64,000 bases of DNA from Cycas panzhihuaensis (GCA_023213395.1 CM041465.1:101687741-101751740), one strand, 5' to 3'. Counted from the first letter of the stretch, positions 10,736 to 23,169 are shown. Numbers and translations are program-made. The notes: generated by a model not told the origin, from the sequence alone.

Positions 10736-11226
10736 CTTCACCTTTTGCATCAATTTGGTGAAGATATCGGCAATTTGGTTTGTTGTGGGGCATGCTCCAA
10801 TTAAATTGTGTCATTGTGAACAAGTTCTCTAATTCTGCAGACCTTCGTATTGATATGCTTGGTACGATCATGAAAAACAGGATTCTTTGCCATGTGGATT
10901 GTAGATTGATTGTCCACATGCAAAATTGTATGACTCGTCTGAGTGATATCCAAAACATGCAGTAGTTTTTTGAGCCATATCACCTCTTTACTGGTCTTAG
11001 ACACAACAATGTATATGACTTTTGTAGTTGAACTAGCTACAATCTTTTGCTGTTTTGATCTCCAAGAAATTGGTGCTATGCCAAGAAATGTCATGTAGCC
11101 GGACGTGGATTTGCCAACTTCTTTATCTCCGGCAAAATCTGAGTCAGTGTATGCAATAAGTTTAGATTTTTCATTGAGTTCATACAATAGGTCATATTTG
11201 TTGGTCGCCTTTCGGTACTTTAACAC
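10736..11226 (-). pseudogene. Copia C RNase H
   Basis: A 141-codon minus-strand frame (11226-10801) holds LIAYTDSDFAGDKEVGKSTSGY (first Asp kept), SWRSKQQKIVASSTTKVIYI, KEVIWLKKLL, HVDNQSTIHMAKNP and RTKHINTKVCRIREL, the usual copia RNase H signatures. It ends in a stop after LVHNDTI. A shifted remnant of the C-terminal end continues to about 10736. The SSTTKVIY segment replaces the common SSTEAEY, so the catalytic Glu of that motif seems lost. Confidence 0.85.
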
Positions 11227-11241
11227 TCATATTGTTGCCTG

Positions 11242-12625
11242 CTAGTGACTTTCCTTAGGATTTGTCATGAATCTGGCCAAAATTACCAGTGCATAAGCAA
11301 TATCAGGCCTAGTATTAATAACATAGATGAGGCTACCAACTAGCTGTCTATAGAGTGTTGCATCTGCCTCCCAGGTGTCATCTTTTGTCATAAGTTTCAC
11401 ATTTGGTTCCATCGGTGTAGACACGGTCTGTGCATCTTCAAGCCTAAATTTTGTTAGAAGATCATTGATGTACTTTTCTTGGGTGAGAAAGATTTTTCCA
11501 TTCTTTTGAGTCATTTCAATTCCCAAGTAGTATCTCATCAATTTGAGGTTAGATATTTCAAATGTTTTTGCGAGTTCCTTCTTCAACGTTCTGATTTCCT
11601 GCTTACTGTTACCTATTATGACCATGTCGTCCATAAAGATTATGAGGTATGTGACTTTGTCTTTGGTCCATTTGATGAACAGAGTTGCATCAATGTCTTG
11701 ATAGTCACATACTTCGATCTAAGCTGTCTCATCCATTTTGACAGCTTGTTGAACCAAGCGTGAGGGGTTTGTCTCAATCCATACAGAGACTTCCTAAGTT
11801 TGCACATCTTCTGCCCTTGTCCTGTGATCTCAAATCCTTTTGGCTGTGCCATGCATATTTCGTCTGCAATGTCCCCATTGAGAAAAGCAGTCTTTACATC
11901 CAACTAGTGGATTTTCTAGCCTTGTTGAGCTACCAAGGCCACAAGAGTTATGATTGTGGTCCACTTGGTTGTATGTGCAAACATTTTAGTGTAGTCAGTG
12001 CCTTCTTTCTGTGTGAAGCCTTTTGGTACTAACCTCGCCTTGTGTTTGTTTAGGGTGTCATATGATTTATACTTGTTTTTATACACCCATTTGTTTTGAA
12101 CTACCTTTCTCCTAAGTGGTAGATTGACGAGCTCCCATGTACCATTTTTGATAAGCGATTGTACTCTTTATTCATGGCGTTCCACCAAACTATGTATTTG
12201 ATAGCTTCTTGGTACATAAGAGGCTCTTCATTCAGAGCAAGGTGCAGTTCTTCAAGTTCAAGCTCTATAAGGAATGATTCATGCACTATAGCTCTAAGGG
12301 CACTTTTGGTGCTGGTTTTGCCTACCTCATCTGGTCGCATGTCTTTTTGTAGCTGGTAGGCTTCACGAACCCCATTAATTGGGAATGAGGTTCTCATTTC
12401 CACAACCTCTTGGTCTTCATTTTGATTCTGAAAAGGATCATTTTGTATATTTAGGATGGAGAAAGTTGACGACGCTAGAGATGACAGTCCATCTGCTATG
12501 GCTTTGACTTTGTTGACTTGACTATTCTCAAATGATGGTGCTGGATGTCCACACATTGATTGGGAGTCATAGCTTGTATCCTCCGCATTTGGGGCTTTGT
12601 TGTCAGATTCCAAGATTTTGAGCAA
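11242..12625 (-). pseudogene. Copia C reverse transcriptase
   Basis: RT is spread over several minus-strand frames. The 12625-12101 frame gives an acidic linker and EEPLMYQEAIKYIVWWNAMNKEY. The 11903-11640 frame gives MDVKTAFLNGDIADEICMAQPKGF and SLYGLRQTPHAWFNK. The 11634-11242 frame gives FMDDMVIIGNS (active-site Asp pair kept), FEISNLKLMRYYLGIEM, VSTPMEPNVKL and LYRQLVGSLIYVINTRPDIAYA. Frameshifts between these pieces mean that no full polymerase can be made. Confidence 0.87.
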
Positions 12626-12696
12626 TTGTTGAGCGTTCCCCCCCTTTCCCTCCTAAATTTTGGAATTTGTGCATCAAATTCTGTTGCATCATTGAA

Positions 12697-13427
12697 TCAG
12701 TGCGAAGGTGTGCGGGAATCAAGTCTAAGCAGTTGATCCTCAGCCTCCACAAACACAACATCTCGAGTGATGATGATTTGATGTTGTAAAGGTATAAAGA
12801 CCTTGTACCCTTTTTTGTCCATGGGGTACTCGACAAAGATGCCTTTTAATGCTCGTGCCTGGAGCTTGTTCCTATGCTCTTCCAGAATGTGAGCATAACA
12901 CGTGGAGCTAAAAATTTTAAAGTGGGAAATAGTGGAGAGCTGTCCAAACCCCTTTTCATTTGGTGAGGGGCCGAGTTTTGAGGGACTAATAGTGTTGATG
13001 CAATACATAATTGTCTTGATTGCTTTGGTCCAAAGATAAGCGGGCACATTTTTGTACAACAGCATAGCATGAGCCATGTTCATGACTGTCTGGTTCATGC
13101 GCTCGACAACTCCATTTTGCTAGGGTGTACCTGCAACTGTCGTTTGATGCTTTATCTCGTGGTGGCCCAAGTTTTAAATTCATTGGATGTGTACTCCCCA
13201 CCATTATTTGTCCTAAGACATTTGATCTTGAAACTTGATTCTTTCTCTATTTGGACCTTGAAAGCTTGAAAGACAGAAAAAGTTTCATCTTTCTTGTCCA
13301 GAAAAGTTACCCATACTTTCCTAGTAAAATCATTGATGAAAGTAATATAATACCACTTTCTTTTGAGAGAGGGTATATGCATAGGTCCGCATACATCTAA
13401 GTGGACTAATTGCAAAGGTTGGCTCAA
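12697..13427 (-). pseudogene. Copia C integrase
   Basis: The 13427-13152 frame gives LQLVHLDVCGPM (first Asp), YYITFINDFTRKVWVTFL and LRTNNGGEYTSNEF, where the second catalytic Asp of TDNGGE is Asn. The 13098-12697 frame gives MNQTVMNMAHAML, LWTKAIKTIMYCINTISPS, the block HFKIFSSTCYAHILEEHRNK, and GIFVEYPMDKKGYKVF. The PQQNG segment lies between them, after a stop and a frameshift. The integrase is dead through both the frameshift and the Asn. Confidence 0.85.
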
Positions 13428-13451
13428 ATTCCACTGACTCTTTGGAAAGGG

Positions 13452-14539
13452 CTACCTTTGAGATTTTGCAATGATACAAGCTTCGCATTTGAAGGGTTTT
13501 GAGGAGAGTTTAAGCATACTAGGGATGGTGGCATGTAGGTCTCTTAGGCGGTCAATTTTAACGTGGCCCATGCGAGCGTGCCAAAAAGCTTCTTGTGATA
13601 GCTTTTGTGGAGTTAGGGTAGCATTGAAAGCAAAGTCTTCATTGGCAACACTGGCTTTAGGGGACGGTGAGCTAGATAGGCGAAAAAGTTTTCCATCAAG
13701 TATCTCGGTCATGACCACATCATTGGATGGAGGGTAAATGACAGAGTCTGGTTGGTGGTAGTGACTCTCAGATCAAATCCATGGGAGAAGAGTGTGGACA
13801 GGGAGAGTAGGTTTTGTTTCATAGCAGGAATATACAAAACATTAACAAGAGTGAAATCGGGTAGGCTTGGGAGTTTTAGGCGCATTATTCCAATTCCTTC
13901 GATAGGCTGAGAAGACTTGTCAGTTATATGTACAACACCACAAATATTGGAGTCTAAATCTTGAAAGAAGGGGCAGTGACAAGTCATGTGCTGCGTAGCT
14001 CTAGTATCCATTATCCATGAAGAGGTATTTGAGGTGGCATTGTTTGCAACTCCATGTGGTGGAGGCAAAGGTGAATTGAATTTGTAGGTAGTATAGCCAC
14101 AATATGCCTCAATATACCTTTTGGACTTGTCAACAACATTGCTTGATGATGGTGTCTTAGTTCTTTGTATGTGTGCTTGTACAAATTGGGTTCTGCCAAA
14201 ACCATCTTCAAGTGTCATCAACATTTTGGGCTTCATGGTGTTGCTGATTTTGTGGTAGATTCTGCAATTTTTAGCAAGGTGTCCTTTTTTGTGACATCCC
14301 TTGCACACAATTGCTTGGTTTCTAGTCCCACATGAGGTACTAGGCTGTCCAGACTGTCTCTTATTGTTGTTGGATCTTTATCCATTGTAATTGCTTGTGC
14401 CTTGGCCTTGAAACTGTTGTTGTTGATACTAGGAATTCGGTTGTATGAAGTGATCATATACTACACTTCTCCTCTTTGAGCTCAAGCTATTAGCATTTCG
14501 CTTTTTGAGTACATTTTGCTTGTCTCCACTATTTGCCAT
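13452..14539 (-). pseudogene. Copia C truncated Gag, protease and pre-integrase zinc region
   Basis: A minus-strand ATG at 14539 (MANSGDKQNVLKK) starts a short, broken Gag remnant. The frame 14308-13709 contains a CCHC knuckle (CKGCHKKGHLAKNC), KRYIEAYCGYTT and protease motif WIMDTRATQHMT. The catalytic Asp stays, but Arg replaces the Gly of DSGA/DTGA. The frame 13718-13452 has the zinc region FWHARMGHVKIDRL...CEACIIAK. The usual Gag core of over 200 residues before the knuckle is absent. Confidence 0.82.
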
Positions 14540-14540
14540 T

Positions 14541-14598
14541 GTGTAGTGTTAGTGCACTAGATCCCTAGATCCATTCCCTCAACAAGTGGTATCAAAGC
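14541..14598 (+). repeat. LTR tail and PBS of copia fragment D
   Basis: The plus strand reads ...CCCTCAACA, two bases, then TGGTATCAAAGC (14587-14598). That is a one-mismatch initiator-Met PBS behind an LTR end in CA. Only about 45 bp of LTR is left, because relic C, in the opposite orientation, begins at 14539. The LTR start and any second LTR were not found. Confidence 0.7.
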
Positions 14599-16698
14599 CA
14601 TTGGGAGGATTCTAGTGCCACACTCACTTGTAAGGAGATTGCAAGTTATTTTCTCCTCTTCTTCACCATTCATGTGAAGTGAAGAGTTGAGATATTTTTT
14701 AAACCCATTTTTAAAGCTCTTTTTAACAGATTTTTAGTACAAATTTGTATGCTCTTGTATTATTTTATTTCTACAGATTAGAGGAAGAAGTGTGGTTGCC
14801 TAAAAGCAATCTATTTGTAGGCCTAAAAGAGCACTGGAATTGCTCATTTTATAACAGTTTTCAGCCATCTTTTTGAGCCCCAAATTTGGCATTTTTGGCC
14901 AATTTTTGTAGTAAAAGTCAGATTTATAGGTTGCAGAAGAAGAAATCAGTGATTTTCACTGATCATAAATAGATTTTGACGTATAAAATCAAATTGTATG
15001 GATCTTGTCTGAGTGCATGCGATGGTATGGTCAAAAAATTAAAGTGCTTAGAATCACATGAAATTTCACCAGTAGGTGTGTTTTGGCCTCCTAAGCACTT
15101 TTGTCTACTAGAGCGACGCGAGATTTTGAGGTTAAAGGGGCCAAACAACATATTTTATGTAGTTACCCTCCAAATTTAACAATTTGAGGAGTTTTTTTCT
15201 GTTGTAATACATGTTTTCGGATCTCCTCGTCCTGATCTATCATTTGGGATAGGTCTCGCATGAATCTGACGCTCTGTTGAAAAGTTATGAGCGTTTTTGT
15301 GTTTTCCAGTACATTTTGGCTGCGAGTTAAAACATATTTTTTTGGCTGTTTTTGATAAGATTTTTTAAAAACTTTTATATATTTGTAAAGTGTAGGTGAA
15401 GGGCAACAAATCTAAAAATTTTTAATTTTTTCAAATTTTTTTGAAATTTGTGCCATATAGCGGTACAACAAATGGTACAGTCTACCCAGCAGTAGACTTG
15501 ACTTGCTGAAAATTTGATTTTTCAGTGTACATTGCATTTATGAAAATTTTAATTTTTTCCCCTTCATTAAAAAAAAAAAAAAATTATTGTATGTAAGAGG
15601 GTTTTTTTTAAGACATTTATAGCCTTTTTGGCTTTTGGAGGCTTATTTTTGGCCTTTTTGTAAAACAAACTAGGCACTTAAATCCTTTGTACTAGCCAAT
15701 CATCTAGATCAGAGTAATATCTAATGATTTGGCTGATCATATATGTATGATTTTAATGATTGCATGCACCTGGAGACCTCACTGAGTGCCATTTGGGCAC
15801 ATAGAGCGCCACTTGGGCACTAGGTGAACATGTTATCACTACACTTGGACACAGCAACAACACTTAAGTGGAGCATTTACATTCATTTACATTCAGTTTT
15901 TAGTTATTTTTACATGTCATTCGAGAACAAGAGCACTTTCCTTAAAATCAACTCATCTCGACGACTTTATACCGCTAGTTCTTGATTTGTGTGCATACTT
16001 GCTTTGGTTGAAATAGACCAAGGTTGGCCGAAGTCTGGGCTCTAAGGGAGGTGTGAGTTTCATACTGGGTCTGGTCATAACCGTTATAGTGGTGGAGGGA
16101 CAGGTTAGCCGTACCTACGACCTCCAATCAGTGATTATCCTGATAACTATCTGGGAAAACTGAAAAAACCCTTAATCAAGATAATTAATTTAACTGGGCC
16201 AATATCCGTCATAGCCATGGGATATGCATGTACTTCTCTTCGGAGAGTACATCGCTGCTCATTGGTGAATGGGATGAGGACCGACAGTACCTAGGCTCCA
16301 CGTTTATTTGAATTTCATCACCAAAGAACGGTGCGGGTATCGCGGGTGAAGGCCATTAATTACGTATACTAGAAGCCCCCCTAGACATCGACACCTCACC
16401 TACTTTGGACACAAGTTAGAGGTTTGGGTTTGTTACACATTCTACATCACTTTGGTTATCAGTTATGTGCACCCACATGCCGTTTCTATATAGGTCTTCT
16501 CATTTATCTTGATTAGATCACTTATACCACATACTTATTTGTGATCTTTTTAATTCCACATCTTACATTGTATTACTTCATTGTTCCCTGCTGCGTCAGG
16601 TAGACCTGTCACAAGTGTCAGTGACTCCACCTTCTTCTACTTAGTGCATCTTCATACACATTGATATATATCACTCTTATTCATCTTTCCACACCACC
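14599..16698 (+). other. Leader of copia fragment D
   Basis: About 2.1 kb lies between the PBS and the gag ATG at 16699, with no long frame. It holds a run of 15 A near 15569-15583 and AT-rich stretches, and becomes more GC-balanced from about 15950. I recognised no other element within it. Confidence 0.5.
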
Positions 16699-17890
16699 AT
16701 GTCGACCAACTTCAAGCAAAATGTGAATTGTACGCTAAAGGGGAAGGAGAACTGGGATCTATGGTTCACGGGAGTCAGTACGAGGGACTTTGGTTGGATC
16801 ACTTAGAGTTAACCTAGATAGTACTTGCTACCGACACCACACCACAAAGCAGTGGCACACCTCCAGCTCTTCCATCTAATAATCCGCAACGACGACAGTG
16901 GATCATTGAAGACTAGAAGATCAGAGCAAGGATCCTGCTAGTTACAGATTACTCCTTGCACAACCTGATTGATGACACGTAGCACGACACTACCTTCAAG
17001 GTCCTCAAAGTCCTTAAAAGAAACTTCGATACTCGATCAGACTTGGAGTTTGTTCATATGGTATTGAAGATGAACAAGATGCGAATGCAGAAAGGGCAAG
17101 CACATGAATCCATCAATGCTCTTCGCCCCATTAAATAAGCCATTGACAGGGATTTTAAGACCCAATTCATAACTTGGGCTTTCCTAATTCAGTCAAGTTT
17201 GCATGTTCCTGATTATAAGAACCTGCTAGGAAATCTTCAGTCATCTGGCACATTGAAGACCCTCGACTTTGAAGCGTTAGCTGAGAAGTTTATTGAACAT
17301 GACAAGACCTTCGCTACCACCTTCCCACTTTCAAATTCACCTCCTAATGCGACCTTCGAAGTTGACATGGATGAAGAAGTATACTACACCAAACAACAAG
17401 GTCAATCTTTACGCGGAGGAAGAAGAGGTTGTGGAAGAGGCAGCACAAAGCAACAGGGACAATAGCAGAGGCAACAACGAGGTCAACAACAAAACAATAG
17501 TCAAAACACCGTCAATTAGAGATAGTCAAACAACAATGCTTCCATGTGTCAAAGGTGTAACAGGAAAGGACACCTTGTAAAAGATTGCCACATTGACTAC
17601 AAAAGATTGCCTCGTCATCAACAACAGTAGTATCAAGCCCACAATGTTGATGAGAGTCATAATGACTTATTTGCAGGAGCATATCTCATTGAGGCACGTA
17701 TTCAACAAAGTTGGGAAGCATCCACTTCATCTGCTGCTTCTAGACCTAAGAGGTACATCGAGGCATACTGTGGCACAACCATTTGTCAGCTTGATTCGCC
17801 ACTACTTCGACCTCTTGGACAGGCAAATACTGCCAATCATGCCACGTATGCATCTTCCAAGGGTCTCTCCATATTGGCTCAATTGAGTAA
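16699..17890 (+). pseudogene. Copia fragment D gag
   Basis: From ATG 16699 the frame reads MSTNFKQNVNCTLKGKENWDLWF, the usual NxxxWxxW start of a copia Gag, then a stop after FGWIT. Later segments give FEALAEKFIEHDKTF, EVYYTKQQGQSLRGG and a Gln/Asn-rich stretch. They are followed by a zinc knuckle in another frame (CQRCNRKGHLVKDC) and KRYIEAYCGTT, which matches the same place in relic C (KRYIEAYCGYTT). The element stops being recognisable near 17890, before protease. Several TAG/TAA codons interrupt it. Confidence 0.8.
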
Positions 17891-18679
17891 AGTGTGGTTT
17901 GAATAAGCATTTCCAGCTTCTAATAAATATTACAGGGAAAATAATAGTCGGAATTGTAGTTGCTTGGGGGTTTGGCCTTAATGTACTTTGAAAAGAAACA
18001 TGGAGAAAGGTGGATTGGGCGAGATTAATGAATGCCGCTTACTTTATTAATTTAGTCAATTAGTCTAAGGTATGCTTGCTTTGCATGTGGCAAGAAGTAT
18101 GGGTCACTATGGTAGGAATCACCATGAAATAAAATTTTGCAATTATGCAAATACCACTAAGTTCAAGGCCATATATTGCAATGTTGGGACACCAATGGTT
18201 ACATGATACTGAGGCTTTACAAGATTGGGAAAGTTTTCCAAAATGCCAATGACCATCAGGGCAACAAGAACAACCAAATTCTTGCTAGCGTGAAGTCATG
18301 GTTACATTGGAGTAGGAGTGCCTCACCCATCATATCCTTTGTTTGACCTATCCTCACATTGAGTCCAACCTTTGCAAGGGTTGTGTTCAACTTCTATAGG
18401 TGTTGGTTACTAAGAGCCTCAATTCAAAACCATGCCCCAAGGCTACTTTTGAGAGCTTTGTTCTCTATTGGGCCCACGGGTAGGAGTAGGCTGATGTGGG
18501 AAGGTTGCCCAGTTGCTTGGGAGAAGTTGTCTTCCAGGGGGCCCACTCCTTTGGTGAGATATGCTTTCAAATCTGCTTCTATTATGGTCCCTTTTGTTGG
18601 CTTTGGTGCAAGTTGCCATCCTTTGGTGGGACTTAATTTTTAGTACAAGGTGTAGTTCCCCAATGCTTAGTCAGCTCCA
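17891..18679. other. Unassigned
   Basis: No recognisable domain, LTR or RNA gene. A 94-codon plus-strand frame at 18359-18643 has no known motif and is probably chance. Confidence 0.4.
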
Positions 18680-20737
18680 CTAGAGGAGAGAGCTCCTCTT
18701 GGACGTTGTTGGCTTGGACGTTGTTGGATTGGACGTTTGTGTATAGAGTAACTGGATATGACCAAGGCACTCATGGTGTATGTAAGTAAGAGCAAAATAA
18801 GGGGTTTGCTTGTTGAAAGGAATAATATTTATGTGCTTCCCTACAAAATAAAACTTCAACCCATAGGAAATCTCATCCAAGCAGAAAGGTTTGGGAGAAC
18901 ATGTTATTGTCCCTAAAGAGAGCAACATTACACCCAAACCCAAACATCTTAACTGTCATTGGTCTAACAAATTTATGGACCCAAGACTAGCTAGATTTGT
19001 TAGGAGGCACCACTAAAATAGGTGCATGAGAGCTTTGAGGTGATTGCAAATGTGACATGCAAGATCAAGATGGCCAAATTTCAGCATTCTGGCCTTAATG
19101 ACCAACCCATTATGAATTAAAAGCCAAGCAAAAAAAGGTTTCTTTGTCTTAAGAGTAGCTTTCCATAGCCTCATAAATCTTCTGTTTATGTTTTATCATT
19201 GTTGACATAGTTCTAGAGCTTCCAGAGCTTGTTCATTCTATCACTAGTATGAAGAGTGGGCACAAATAGCTTATCCATATATGTAGTGGAGAATTTGATA
19301 AATTGTTTTGAGTAGTTTCATGCATACTTCTTACACAATTTGGTTTTTAGGTTGACAACGAGATTGGGAATCTAGGAGGCCAGAAAGGCATTTTAGGTTT
19401 CTTCGAAGATCAACTTATCAAAGTTTTTGTGCAGGAAATCTTCTTGGATAAATGGCCATGGCGTCCACAATCCCTTGGAGCAATCAAAGGGTTGCCCAAC
19501 AACTTCCAAACCTTTCTTATTTTACCTTTTTGCTTCGAATTAAGGGTTTTTCCAAAGATTACAAGCATATCTTAGAATTAGAGTTGACCCTAGTATGGAG
19601 TGCTCCTTGATTGAAAGTCCTCTTATGGATTTGCCACCATGCTACTTTAGGAACTTCTTGCACTTTTCTCGTGTAGCCTAGATGGGTTTGAAGACAGGGA
19701 AGCCAACTACTTTGATAGGTGCCAAGGATATTAATGTGGTATGGGAGGTCAACTTAAATTTCTTTTGGCCTATTAGGAGTGCCTAAGAGAGTTTTATTAT
19801 TGCCTTCCAAGCTTCACCCCAATGGCAAGTGCTATCCAACCACTTAACATAGAGAGAATGCCCCTATTTCTTTATATCAATAATCTTAAGACCTCTGTTG
19901 GCCTTCTCTCAAAAGTACATTGGCCATTTCACTCTATTGAAACCTTTCTTGCCTATCCCTAAAGGTTAGAAGTAAGAGTGAAGAAGTTAACCTAATTTAG
20001 GCAACATTAGATTGGACCTAGTAGGAGGAGTGGTAGATGTGAGTTGTGGTCAAGACTTTGGTGCAAACTTGGTATCTTCCAGCAAGGATGAGTGCTTGGA
20101 ATTCCAACTCACAATTTTCCTGTCAATCTAGTTGATAACATAGTTCTACATATCTACTAATGAAGCATGGAATCTAAAAGAGGTGTCTAGAAGCTTGAAG
20201 ATCTCCCTAGGTTTGATCTAGCTCCATTGGTTTATCAAGATTGTTGGGGGGGGTGCTATGTGACTTCTGCTTAGTTTTGTAATGGCTAGGATTAGATGTA
20301 GTGTGCCTTAGTCTCTTCTATTTGGTGCTTTATTGTGGTAGTTTTGTGTCTTTTTGTACACCCTTCATGGGTTTTAATATTTGTATCATCTAGAGGGATG
20401 GAGGGGGTGATGACCTTCCCCCCCCCTCCCCAACACACACACACACACACGTGTGCATGCATACATTTATTGTAAATTGCATTTAATATTTCCTTTTAAT
20501 TGAATCATTTGTTCCAAAAAGAAAAAAAGGACTATCAATAATTTACGTCCTTTTTACAAATCCTGTCTACTTAGGCTTAATGATTTCAGGAAGCAAGAGC
20601 TTAATCCTTTTCATTGATGCTTTGCCCAAAATTTTATAAGAAACGTTTAGGGGTTTAATGGCTTTCCAACTAGTGATTAGCTTAGGGTCTCTTCCTTTGG
20701 GAATGAGTTTAATATTCCTCTTGCTTATTTTAGAGCC
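18680..20737 (-). pseudogene. LINE (L1-type) ORF2, 3' piece
   Basis: Minus-strand translation gives plant LINE ORF2 motifs in order. Next to the F insertion is the RT fingers block IKLIPKGRDPKLITSW.AIKPLNVSYKILGKA (about 20725-20540), then LLLPEIIKPK*TGFVKR. After a gap come LILAGRYQVCTKVL...IYHSS (about 20090) and KKGFNRVKWPMYF, RGLKIIDIKK*GHSLYVKWLD. The zinc-binding tail follows: FAWLLIHNGLVIKARMLKFG...CHIC...ALMHLFWWC (about 19170-19020). Many stops are present. The segment that would carry the F/YADD active site was not found; sequence at 20250-20530 takes its place. Confidence 0.82.
20250..20530. other. Foreign segment inside the LINE RT, with an (AC)n microsatellite
   Basis: This stretch does not fit the LINE frame on either side. 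It has C/T homopolymers near 20419-20430, an (AC)n tract at about 20431-20450 and a GTGTGCATGCATAC run, and ends in an A-rich string (AAAAAGAAAAAAAG, about 20516-20530). On the plus strand it resembles the 3' end of a short retroposed sequence with an A-rich tail, but I cannot name the family. Confidence 0.45.
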
Positions 20738-20957
20738 TGTTAGAGTATAATGTTTTATCCTAAGTTATTGAAAGGGTAATGATATAAATCCTCATTTGTA
20801 ACTCTTTATTTCCTTGACATGTGTCATGTTTTGAGGTGTTAGTTACAATTCAGTTTGTAAAGGTTGTATTGAACTATGTATATTTAATGAGATGTCTCAC
20901 CATAATACAAGTCATTTTCATTGATACTCAAATTTTGCTCTATTTGGAAAGTTAACA
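20738..20957 (+). repeat. 5' LTR of copia F (220 bp)
   Basis: Starts TGTTAGAGTATAATG and ends GGAAAGTTAACA. A TATA-like ATGTATATTTAATG lies near 20875-20889. The right copy differs by a 2 bp deletion and about a dozen substitutions. Confidence 0.95.
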
Positions 20958-20969
20958 TGGTATCAGAGC
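20958..20969 (+). other. Primer binding site of copia F
   Basis: TGGTATCAGAGC directly abuts the LTR end; it is complementary to the 3' end of initiator tRNA-Met. Confidence 0.95.
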
Positions 20970-21637
20970 AGGTCAACTCAACCTCTTGATTGAAAGAGGA
21001 AGAGGTTCAGTCATTTTTTAAACGACATTGAAGCAAGTATCTAAGGTTAAAGCTCTCAGTTGATAGAGAAGGAGTTGGATTTCTCCGAAGAACGAAGAAA
21101 ACTGCAGAATTAAATTTGTACGGATCTGTACGAACTCAAAATTTTCAAAGTTCTCAGAATCAAGTGAAATTTGGTCAACAAGTAGATCGGAGTATGGGAA
21201 TCATTTCTTCCAACTAGCTCGAAGTCATTTGAGCTCATTTCGAGGTTGTTCTTGCCCATTTTCAGTCTGTGCGAGTTTGGAAGAGTCTTCTTCAATTTTC
21301 TTCGAAATTCTGTAGTTTTTCTAGGTAAATTTGTTCATATCATTTGAATTTTAGTATTTTGAAGATTTCAATACAAGTTTTGTCAATTTTGGTGAAAGAT
21401 TCAGTGAAATCAGAGCGTTTTTATGTAAAACCCTTACTGTCCTTTTTTGGCTTTCGAGTCAATTATCTTCAAATCTGTAGACTGTTTTGAAAATTTAATT
21501 ACAGATTTGTAATTTATTTGCAAAGACCTCTTTCTTTTGAGGCACATATTGTACTAGTTTGTACAGTTAGGGTTTTGCACGGAAGTTTGTACAGTTGTAC
21601 AGTCAAAACTATTCAGAACTAGTTTTTTCTCTCAATC

Positions 21638-22512
21638 ATGGCCTCTTCAATTTTAGCTTTATTTGATCAAGACAAGTTAACAGATTCAAACTACCATATT
21701 TGGAAAATTAAAGTAGAAACACTTCTGAGAGCCAAAAATGCGTGGAATATTACCATTGGAGCTGAAGCCTGACCTGTTGCCACAAGTGTTGATCTGGTTG
21801 GCTGGATAGAAAGAGACAACGCAAGTGTAATAATTCTGAAACTCTCAATCTTAGATCCTCTCCTTGTGTATGTGGAAAAATTAAATTCCTTATCTGCAAT
21901 ATGGAAATGCTTTGAGAATTTATATAGTCAGAAGAATAAGGCTAGAATAATAGTGCCCTTAAGGGGGAGTTGTTTAAATTGCACATGAAGGAATTTGACA
22001 CAGTATCTTAATTTATTCATAAAGTTATTTCAATAAGAAATGATCTTTTAAGTGCAGGAGCTGCTATCTCAGAACAAGAATTGGTAGAAATGGTAGCAAG
22101 TAAGCTACCAAAATCATTTGATGTAGCTATCAACACTATAACAAGTAATAATCAGATTGACAAAATGACTCTTAATATGTTAACTGGTTTATTACTAAGA
22201 CAAGAGCAGAGGAATAAGCGCTATAAAAGTTCAATAGAGATCAATGATGCCTTTATGTCCAGATTGAACTTGGGTCTCAGAGGAAGAAATCAAACACGTG
22301 GAAGAGGACGAAGTCCAGATGCTAGGAGTCCTACTCGTGGTCGATGGCAGGATAACAAAGGTTGTGGATGCACAAGAGACACAAAGATTTGCTACAATTG
22401 CAGTAAGCCAGGTCATTTTTCAAGCGCATGTAGAGCTTTTGATCTTTGTTATCATTTTGGACAACCTGGACCTTATCCCTATCAATATTCGCAAAGGAGA
22501 GCAGATATTTAG
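21638..22512 (+). pseudogene. Copia F gag
   Basis: The ATG at 21638 gives MASSILALFDQDKLTDSNYHIWK, a typical copia Gag start. A TGA follows at GAEA*PVA and a frameshift near 21960. The 22081-22512 frame continues with ELVEMVASKLPKSFDVAINTI, TLNMLTGLLLRQEQR, an Arg/Gly-rich basic stretch, and a CCHC knuckle CYNCSKPGHFSSAC. Gag would form the particle shell and bind RNA. The 680 bp between PBS and ATG is an untranslated leader, much shorter than in A, H or L. Confidence 0.85.
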
Positions 22513-22560
22513 AGAGGGAAACATCTTGTTGAAAACTACAACAAGGAGTAGACAGAGGAG

Positions 22561-23166
22561 ATGGAAGAAACAACATTCATTGCTGCCCTTTCAACAGGTT
22601 TACAAGACAAAGATGTTTGGTATGTTGATTTGGATGCCTCCCATTATATGACCAAAAGAGAAGTTTGGTTTGAGTCACTGAAACCATATAACACTGACAA
22701 ATTCGTTGAACTGGGTGAGAAGAACCCATTGGATATAAAGGGAATTGGTACCATACCTGTCAATTTGTAGGGGAGCATAAAGAAAATAGGGAATGTGTTG
22801 CTTGTTCCAAGTTTAAAAATGAATCTTCTGTCAGTGTTGCAGCTTAGCAAGAAAAGGCTAAGAATTGTATTTGATGAAGAAGGCTATTGTTATGTAATGG
22901 ACATGAAAAATGATGGCAATATAGTAGTAAAAAGCATTAGATGTAATGATCTGTATAGGTTGCTATCTGACCCTATAAACCCTAAATTGGGTATAAAAGC
23001 ATGTACTGTTGTGAATTTTGATAATAAAGTTTGGCATTTGAAGTATGGGTATCTTCCTGTAGATAGACTAAAATTAATGGAAAAATTAGGCATGGTCAAT
23101 GGCTTTCCTCCTATCACATCTGATAATTTTGTTTGTAAAGGTTCCCAGTTTGAAAAGCAACATTGA
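22561..23166 (+). pseudogene. Copia F protease and pre-integrase zinc region
   Basis: The 22561-22770 frame holds WYVDLDASHYMT, the protease active-site region with Leu-Asp in place of Ser-Gly after the catalytic Asp. It stops at a TAG after IPVNL. The 22795-23166 frame gives LVPSLKMNLLSVLQLSKK and VWHLKYGYLPVDRLKLMEKLGMV...CKGSQFEKQH, a degraded pre-integrase zinc domain in which HRRLGH has become LKYGYL. Confidence 0.82.
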
Positions 23167-23169
23167 CTT

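Larger units (their letters stand above)
10700..14539 (-). mobile_element. Copia relic C, no LTRs found
   Basis: On the minus strand the order is a short Gag piece, zinc knuckle, protease, pre-integrase zinc region, integrase, linker, RT and RNase H, a full copia pol order over 3.8 kb. I found no LTR pair, PBS or convincing polypurine tract. The Gag N-terminal domain is missing, because only about 80 codons separate the first ATG (14539) from the zinc knuckle. Protein details differ from the A/B/H/L lineage. The stretch after the zinc knuckle (KRYIEAYCG) is shared with fragment D. Confidence 0.82.

Noticed and set aside
18359-18643. 94-codon plus-strand ORF as a host gene
   Set aside because: No motif, start context or neighbouring exons, and the surroundings are element debris.
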